Shown here piece after piece: positions 59,017-64,000 of a stretch of 64,000 nucleotides of DNA. The stretch is taken from assembly GCA_024642525.1 (NCBI GenBank), contig JAHEAX010000004.1, positions 81,689-145,688 of the forward strand. Direction: 5' to 3'. Made by a program: the position numbers and the translations under genes. A model generated the notes under the pieces. The model was not told the DNA's origin. It saw only the letters and a program-made list of their open reading frames with translations, and made no database searches. Origin of the DNA: Erythrobacteraceae bacterium. Its GTDB lineage: Bacteria; Pseudomonadota; Alphaproteobacteria; Sphingomonadales; Sphingomonadaceae. Every line of letters begins with the position of its first letter. Position 1 is the first letter of the stretch.

Positions 59017-60207
59017 ATGACTGAACTTGCCAGCCTTCTGGAGCAGACGCCTCTCAAGGTATGCACCCGCTGCATTTATGATGAGCGCGTCTCCTCGATC
59101 ACTTTCGATGACGACGGCGTGTGCAATTATTGCCGCCAGCTCGACCAGTTGGTTGAAGATTACGGCACCGGCCAGCCCAAGGGAGAGGCCCGGATTGCCG
59201 AGATCATCGAAGAGATCAAGGTGGCTGGCAAAGGCAAGAAATATGACTGCATAATCGGTGTCAGCGGCGGGACTGACAGCAGTTACATGGTCCATCTGGC
59301 GGTTAAGGTGTGGGGTCTTCGCCCACTAGCCGTCCATTACGACAACACTTGGAACACCGCGATTGCCACGCAGAATATCAGGCGCGTCCTGTCAGCACTG
59401 GATGTCGATCTTTATACCCATGTGACCGACAACAAGGAAGCGGACGATATTTTTCGTGCCTTTTTTGAAGCCGATGTGGCCGAGATAGAGGCATCGACTG
59501 ACCTTGCGCTGGCAGAAGTGATGAACCGCGCTGCCTACAAGCATGGCGTTCGCTATGTTCTGGAGGGCCACAGCTTTGTAACGGAAGGCATTACGCCTGT
59601 TGGCCGAAATTATTTTGATGGCCAGTATATCCGCTCGATCCATCGCCGCTTTGGCAAGCGCAAAATGAAAACCTATCCTTTGATGACGTTCGAACGGATG
59701 CTGTTCTGGAGCGTTGCCGCGCGGATCAGGAAGATTCGCCCGTTCTGGTACATGGCCTATTCTAAAGAGGCTGCTCGGGAGTTGCTGGAGCGGGAATATG
59801 GCTGGGAATATTATGGCGGCCACCACCTTGAAAACCGCATGACAGCCTTTTTTCATAGCGTTTATGCGCCGCAGAAATTCAATTCAGATTTTCGCAACAA
59901 TACGCTCTCGGCGCTTGCGCGGCAGGGAAAGATCAGCCGCGAAGAGGCATGGGAAATCTATTGCCAGCCACCGCAGATCGAAGAACAGCTGGTCGATTAT
60001 TTTCAGAAACGCCTGAGTCTGTCGGACAATGAATACAAGAGCCAGATGGCAGCCCCGCCCCGTTCGTGGCGGGAGTTCCCGACTTACAAGAAACGGTTCG
60101 AGCGGTTCCGCCCGCTGTTTCGAATTTTGGCCGATGCAAACCTCGTCACGCGTTCATTTTACATGAAATATTGTTTCCCGACGCCCGAGGGAGATAATCC
60201 GTCATGA
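59017..60207 (+). CDS. wbpG: N-acetyl sugar amidotransferase (WbpG/PseA type)
   Basis: A 396-residue ATP-pyrophosphatase-fold enzyme. Zinc cysteines Cys16, Cys19, Cys36 and Cys39 (CTRCIYDERV and VCNYC) and the PP-loop GVSGGTDSSYM (SGGTDSS, residues 83-89) are present. The family converts a sugar N-acetyl to an acetamidino group using ammonia channelled from HisH/HisF partners. It overlaps hisH by a TCATGA junction. The start is ATG 59017; earlier codons lie in the methyltransferase gene. Confidence 0.92.
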   Translation: MTELASLLEQTPLKVCTRCIYDERVSSITFDDDGVCNYCRQLDQLVEDYGTGQPKGEARIAEIIEEIKVAGKGKKYDCIIGVSGGTDSSYMVHLAVKVWGLRPLAVHYDNTWNTAIATQNIRRVLSALDVDLYTHVTDNKEADDIFRAFFEADVAEIEASTDLALAEVMNRAAYKHGVRYVLEGHSFVTEGITPVGRNYFDGQYIRSIHRRFGKRKMKTYPLMTFERMLFWSVAARIRKIRPFWYMAYSKEAARELLEREYGWEYYGGHHLENRMTAFFHSVYAPQKFNSDFRNNTLSALARQGKISREEAWEIYCQPPQIEEQLVDYFQKRLSLSDNEYKSQMAAPPRSWREFPTYKKRFERFRPLFRILADANLVTRSFYMKYCFPTPEGDNPS

Positions 60208-60821
60208 CCCCTCTTGTGATCGTCGATTACGGAATGGGCAATCTCGGTTCGGTCAGGAACATGCTGCGCCGGATTGGAGTAGATAGCGTGATTGCCTCTG
60301 ATGAGGCGACCGTTTCCGATGCGCGGCAAATCATCCTGCCTGGCGTCGGCGCGTTCGACAGTGCCATGCAGCGACTGGAAGATTCCGGCCTCCGTCCGGT
60401 GCTTGACTGCAAGGCGCTTGAAGACCGTGTGCCAGTGCTTGGCATCTGCCTCGGCATGCAATTGCTCACCGATGGCAGCGAAGAAGGAAAATTGCCGGGA
60501 CTGGGCTGGATCAAGGCCCGCGCGGCGAGGTTCCCGCGCGATCCACTCCTCAAGGTGCCGCACATGGGGTGGAATGTAGTGCACTCCTCGGCAGCTTCAC
60601 CGCTGACAGCTCATTTTGAAAGAGAGCAGCGCTTTTACTTCGTGCATAGCTACGCAGTGAACGTAGAGAATGCAGCGCATTCGATGCTGAAATGCCATTA
60701 CGGCATGGAGTTTGACGCGGGGATCTCGCGCGACAATATCTACGGCGTGCAGTTCCACCCGGAAAAGAGCCACAGGTTCGGAATGAATTTGCTCAAGGCC
60801 TTTGCAGACCTGCCATGCTGA
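60204..60821 (+). CDS. hisH: HisH-type glutaminase partner of the sugar amidotransferase
   Basis: A 205-residue class I glutamine amidotransferase. The triad is intact: Cys82 in LGICLGMQLL, and His185 and Glu187 in VQFHPEKSHRFG. It makes ammonia from glutamine and hands it to the HisF partner. Linked to wbpG and hisF and to no other histidine gene, it belongs to the acetamidino-sugar pathway, like HisH2 of P. aeruginosa, and not to histidine synthesis. It overlaps hisF by seven bases. Confidence 0.93.
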   Translation: MTPLVIVDYGMGNLGSVRNMLRRIGVDSVIASDEATVSDARQIILPGVGAFDSAMQRLEDSGLRPVLDCKALEDRVPVLGICLGMQLLTDGSEEGKLPGLGWIKARAARFPRDPLLKVPHMGWNVVHSSAASPLTAHFEREQRFYFVHSYAVNVENAAHSMLKCHYGMEFDAGISRDNIYGVQFHPEKSHRFGMNLLKAFADLPC

Positions 60822-61579
60822 GAACACGGATAATTCCCGCGCTGCTGCTCGATGACGAGAGCCTCGTCAAAACGCGCAAATTCAGGGACAAGAGCTACAT
60901 CGGGGATCCGTGCAACACGCTGCGGATTTTCAACGAGCTTGAAGTGGACGAAATCGCCTTCCTCGACATCACGGCAACCAGCCAGTCGCGTGAACCCAAT
61001 TACGAACTGCTCACCGATATTGCGACGGAATGCTTCATGCCGCTGTCCTATGGCGGCGGCATTACCAGCGCAGACCAGGCATCGCGGATTTACTCGATCG
61101 GTTTCGAGAAAGTCATTCTCAACAGCTACGCCCATCAGCGCCCCGAAGTGATCACCGACATCGCGACGGTCTACGGCAGCCAGGCAGTTGTCGCCTCCAT
61201 CGATGTCAAGCGCGGCCTGTTCGGCCGCGAAGGCATCCGCACACATGGCGGGCGCAAGGCACAGAGTGCCGGAGTGGTCGAATGGGCGCGCGAAATGGCT
61301 GATCGCGGTGCAGGTGAAGTGCTTCTGACATCGATTGATCGCGAAGGGACCTGGCAGGGACTCGATATCGACCTCATCCGGCGTGTTTCAGCGGCAATTG
61401 ATATTCCAGTGATTGCCCAGGGCGGCGTCGGGACGATTGACCACATGGTGGAGGGCGTTCGCCAGGGCGGCGCATCGTCGATCGCTGTCGGCGCGTCTGT
61501 CGTGTACCAGAAGAAGGATTTTGGTGTTCTCGTGAACTTCCCGGAACCTTCTGTCCTCGAAGCGGCATTCAGCGCATGA
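60815..61579 (+). CDS. hisF: HisF-type ammonia-channel partner, catalytic Asp11 missing
   Basis: A 254-residue TIM barrel with phosphate sites and channel features of HisF. The N-terminus reads RIIPALLLDDESLVK, so Leu11 stands where the cyclase catalytic Asp11 is. Asp130 (VVASIDVKRG) is kept. It should therefore not perform the imidazole-glycerol-phosphate cyclase reaction and probably just delivers ammonia to the WbpG-type enzyme. DITATSQSREPNYELL and SYGGGIT match HisF2-type proteins. It is the last gene of the acetamidino trio. Confidence 0.92.
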   Translation: MLRTRIIPALLLDDESLVKTRKFRDKSYIGDPCNTLRIFNELEVDEIAFLDITATSQSREPNYELLTDIATECFMPLSYGGGITSADQASRIYSIGFEKVILNSYAHQRPEVITDIATVYGSQAVVASIDVKRGLFGREGIRTHGGRKAQSAGVVEWAREMADRGAGEVLLTSIDREGTWQGLDIDLIRRVSAAIDIPVIAQGGVGTIDHMVEGVRQGGASSIAVGASVVYQKKDFGVLVNFPEPSVLEAAFSA

Positions 61580-61616
61580 CACCTAGTGCTTTGGCCGGAT
61601 TGACGTTGGGCAAGCC

Positions 61617-63242
61617 ATGACTGATTTTCAGGTCGGCTCCCTTCTGCTGGTCGCGGCGGCAGCGTTCCTTACTTTCATCCTTTCCGCAGTGCAGGCGAGT
61701 ATCAACGCGCGGCACGGGACGGATCATGCGGTCCACAGCTTCCTGATCCGCTGCATCCGGCAGAATAATTTCCGCTTCTTCGTGCGCATCCCCAACCTGC
61801 TCAATACAGCATATATCGGCGCGCTCCCGCTATATTTGCACTGGATTTTCGCGCATTTTCCCCAGTCGGTCATGCGCCGCGCAGAATTGCTGCTCAACCC
61901 ATCGATGAATGCGCTGCACGTATTGCTCGTGGCTGCTGTCGCGGGCTGGGCTGGCGGGGCAGACGCCATGTTCGTTGCCGTTTGCGCACTGCTTTTTGCC
62001 CTGACACCCCAGTTTTACCATGCGCTGAGCGCAAGGAATTTCGGGCTGAGCGCACGCAGTATTGGTCTCGTCTTTCTCACCTCGGCGTTCGCAGGTGCCT
62101 ATCTGGTCGAAAATGATTCCGGCTCTGCGGCAGGCTGGGCCATGCTGATCTTGTCCTGTTATCTTGTCTGGGCATTCAGCACTTTCGGTGCGCAGGCACT
62201 GGTGATTATCAGCGCGCTTGCTGCAATCGGAACTGGTCATATCTATCCGGCAATAGGGACAATTGCCGGCCTTGGCGTTTTCGCTGTGTTGCACCCGCGT
62301 TATTCAGCCGGGTATCTTTACCACACAGTGCGGTTTGTTCGTGCTTATGCTCGCGAACTGGCTCCGGTTTATGTCCTGTCACGGCGTTATGGGATCTGGC
62401 GTGATCTGGTCTGGGATATCTGGATCAAGATCGCACGTGGCCCGTCGGCTGGGCTGCATTATGCCTACGAAAATTCTGTCCTTATCACCATTCTCCTGAA
62501 CCCGCTTCTGTTTTTGGCAATCATCGGCAAGGCCAGCGGAATTTCGCAGCAGGACCCGTTGATCGCCTATGCTTGCGATCTTGCGCTGGCTGGCGGGCTT
62601 GCGATGGTTCTCACATCATTCAGGGCTACGCGTTTTCTGGGTGAGCCTGAACGATATATCGAGGCGGTTACGCCATGGGCCGTCATCGGCGGCGCATCTG
62701 TGTTGATCGTGCTCGCACGTGACCATGTAGGGGGGTGGACGGCTGACCAGGCGGGGTTGATCCTAGCTGGTATTTTCTTCGTGGCGGCAATTGTGCAGAT
62801 TACCGGATCGAAGATCCTCTCCAACTACCTCGATAATAAGCCCCATCAACTTGATGACGCGATGCTGGCTATTGCGCAAGGGGCTGGCCCGGATGGCGTC
62901 CGTTTCTGCAGCAACAACGAACAATATACCAAGTTGATGCTGCCCAACGATTGGCAATTTTCCTACTGCATTGCAGTGGGTAGCGGCTATTGCGGTATGA
63001 CCATGGGAGAGGCGTTCTCACGATTCCCGTTTCTGCGCCGAGAAGCGATGGAAACGATAGTCAGCGAATATCGGGTCAATACCTGCGCGCTGGATCGGCA
63101 GCTTTACGATTCAATCTTCGATCAGGCACCTGCCGGATTGCGCGCGATGGAAACACAATTCCTGTCTGAAAGTCTGCGCGTGCTGAAGCTTGAGTGGGCA
63201 GAGCCGGCAAAGAATGCGGCGCAATCGCCTGCAGGCAGTTGA
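61617..63242 (+). CDS. Large polytopic membrane protein, possible GT-C glycosyltransferase or polymerase
   Basis: A 541-residue protein with about twelve membrane segments to residue 400, then a soluble domain of about 130 residues. The first loop reads ARHGTDHAVHSFLIRCIRQ, and a later one PNLLNTAYIGALPLYLHWIF, similar to uncharacterised GT-C-type membrane proteins with an HGxD-type loop. FLGEPERYIEAVTPW fits the same group. In this operon it could be the Wzy polymerase or a lipid-linked glycosyltransferase. The identity is unproven. Confidence 0.6.
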   Translation: MTDFQVGSLLLVAAAAFLTFILSAVQASINARHGTDHAVHSFLIRCIRQNNFRFFVRIPNLLNTAYIGALPLYLHWIFAHFPQSVMRRAELLLNPSMNALHVLLVAAVAGWAGGADAMFVAVCALLFALTPQFYHALSARNFGLSARSIGLVFLTSAFAGAYLVENDSGSAAGWAMLILSCYLVWAFSTFGAQALVIISALAAIGTGHIYPAIGTIAGLGVFAVLHPRYSAGYLYHTVRFVRAYARELAPVYVLSRRYGIWRDLVWDIWIKIARGPSAGLHYAYENSVLITILLNPLLFLAIIGKASGISQQDPLIAYACDLALAGGLAMVLTSFRATRFLGEPERYIEAVTPWAVIGGASVLIVLARDHVGGWTADQAGLILAGIFFVAAIVQITGSKILSNYLDNKPHQLDDAMLAIAQGAGPDGVRFCSNNEQYTKLMLPNDWQFSYCIAVGSGYCGMTMGEAFSRFPFLRREAMETIVSEYRVNTCALDRQLYDSIFDQAPAGLRAMETQFLSESLRVLKLEWAEPAKNAAQSPAGS

Positions 63243-63248
63243 TCGTCG

Positions 63249-64000
63249 GTGGATTTCCTCCGTTCCTTCCTGATCTATGGGCTGGGGGCCGCTGCCAGCC
63301 GTCTGGCGGCTGTTTTCCTGGTTCCGCTCTATACGCGCACTCTTTCGATCGAGGCTTACGGACAGCTTGAAGTTTTGCTTGCCCTCCAATTGGCGGGGGT
63401 GTTGCTGGCAGGACTGCAAAGCGAATCTGCGCTCCTACGGGACTATTATTCCGCGTCCGAAAGTGGCGATCTGAGGCGGCTGATCTGGGGTGCAATCCTG
63501 ATCAGTCTGGCAGGCACGGTTGCCTTGACGCTGGGTGTCTTCGTTGTCTGGTATTTCGGCCAGCTTGCGCCGTATCTGGCGGAAAATGCAGTCCTCTTGC
63601 TAATTTTGACCGTGTTGGCACAATTGCTGGGGCTGCAACTAATCCTGCTGCGATTTGCCGGGACCCCGGTTTCGTTTTCGGTCGTATCCTTTCTCGATCT
63701 CGGGCTATCGGCTCTCTTCAGCGTACTATTTATCGTATGGCTGCAATTGGGTGTTGCAGGCGCGCTTTTAGGCATGATCTGCGGCAAGGGGATATGTGTC
63801 TTGCTGGCGTGGAGCAGGACGTTCTACCTGCCCGATACTCCCTGCTCGACAGTTCCGATTATCAGGGGAATGCTGGCCTATTCATTGCCTGCAATGCCTT
63901 CTGTTGCGCTCGGCTGGTTACAGACCAACGGCACGAGGGTGCTGCTTGCAATCTTCCTGACGCTTCCTGATGTTGGTATTGTCGGCCTGTCGATCCGCGT
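63249..64000 (+). CDS. Wzx-like oligosaccharide flippase, N-terminal part (runs off the window)
   Basis: The frame is open from GTG 63249 to the last base (250 codons, no stop). It starts seven bases after the previous gene. The protein begins MDFLRSFLIYGLGAAASRLA, then FLVPLYTRTLSIEAYGQLE, the pattern of MVF/MATE-type polysaccharide flippases, with about six hydrophobic helices in the visible part. SLPAMPSVALGWLQTN is the usual motif near helix 7. It would move undecaprenyl-linked repeat units across the inner membrane. The end is outside the window. Confidence 0.82.
   Translation, partial: MDFLRSFLIYGLGAAASRLAAVFLVPLYTRTLSIEAYGQLEVLLALQLAGVLLAGLQSESALLRDYYSASESGDLRRLIWGAILISLAGTVALTLGVFVVWYFGQLAPYLAENAVLLLILTVLAQLLGLQLILLRFAGTPVSFSVVSFLDLGLSALFSVLFIVWLQLGVAGALLGMICGKGICVLLAWSRTFYLPDTPCSTVPIIRGMLAYSLPAMPSVALGWLQTNGTRVLLAIFLTLPDVGIVGLSIR

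Noticed and set aside
60204..61579. hisH and hisF as part of histidine synthesis
   Set aside because: No other his gene is near, they overlap a wbpG-type gene, and the HisF copy has lost Asp11. A role in the sugar amidotransferase complex is better supported.

Overview
The window is about 64 kb of a GC-rich alphaproteobacterial chromosome. The gene set points to the order Sphingomonadales, most likely the Erythrobacter/Altererythrobacter group. Markers are a CarD regulator, a DUF1013/TrcR protein, a DUF1192 protein, a Mg-type HemB, an NAD-type SUV3-like helicase, a short Coq7 and a PlcP/glycosyltransferase pair. This placement is an inference from gene content. No rRNA, tRNA, insertion sequence, prophage or CRISPR array was recognised.

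Region 1 (1-37.8 kb) is core housekeeping in short operons on both strands. It opens with the tail of a surface protein. It then holds msrC, a PQQ-type sugar dehydrogenase, an acyl-CoA dehydrogenase, sua5, two lipoproteins, and the minus-strand run helicase > S4 protein > fdxA > carD. Next come an M23 peptidase, hemB, a GNAT, a gamma-carbonic-anhydrase-like protein, DUF167, a YoaK-like membrane protein, and an ATP-dependent DNA ligase abutting its partner exonuclease. These are followed by clpA, DUF1192, a quinone oxidoreductase, a plcP-agt pair that fits phosphate-starvation lipid remodelling, trcR, fadD, and a bactofilin overlapping an M23 peptidase. The run closes with proA, an aldo/keto reductase, nadD-rsfS-rlmH-envC-like-ctpA, dsbB and coq7.

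Region 2 (38.5-64 kb, running off the right edge) is one surface-polysaccharide locus. Sugar-nucleotide genes come first: wecB and wecC, then on the minus strand a UDP-glucuronate 4-epimerase and a second nucleotide-sugar dehydrogenase. Then comes assembly and export: an O-antigen ligase/polymerase-type protein, an outer-membrane export lipoprotein, a tyrosine autokinase and a linked membrane-anchored protein of unknown function.

A long plus-strand operon with many ATGA-type overlaps follows. It carries wlbA/wbpB, wbpD and wbpE for 2,3-diamino-uronic acid synthesis, then an epimerase, a second aminotransferase, an AsnB-like amidotransferase, an acyltransferase and a methyltransferase. It continues with a WbpG-type amidotransferase with its own HisH and HisF paralogues, a large multi-membrane-span protein, and the start of a Wzx-like flippase. 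Together these predict a glycan containing a UDP-2,3-diacetamido-uronic acid that is converted to an acetamidino derivative. A second aminated or amidated sugar is likely but cannot be named.

The most interesting points are the following. The HisF paralogue has lost catalytic Asp11 but kept Asp130. The second amino-sugar module (53.4-58.0 kb) has no clear textbook counterpart. The Tyr-Gly tail repeat of the kinase also supplies the only sensible start codons of the next gene. The plcP-agt pair is preceded by a bulged hairpin. A long hairpin of unknown role lies between fdxA and carD.
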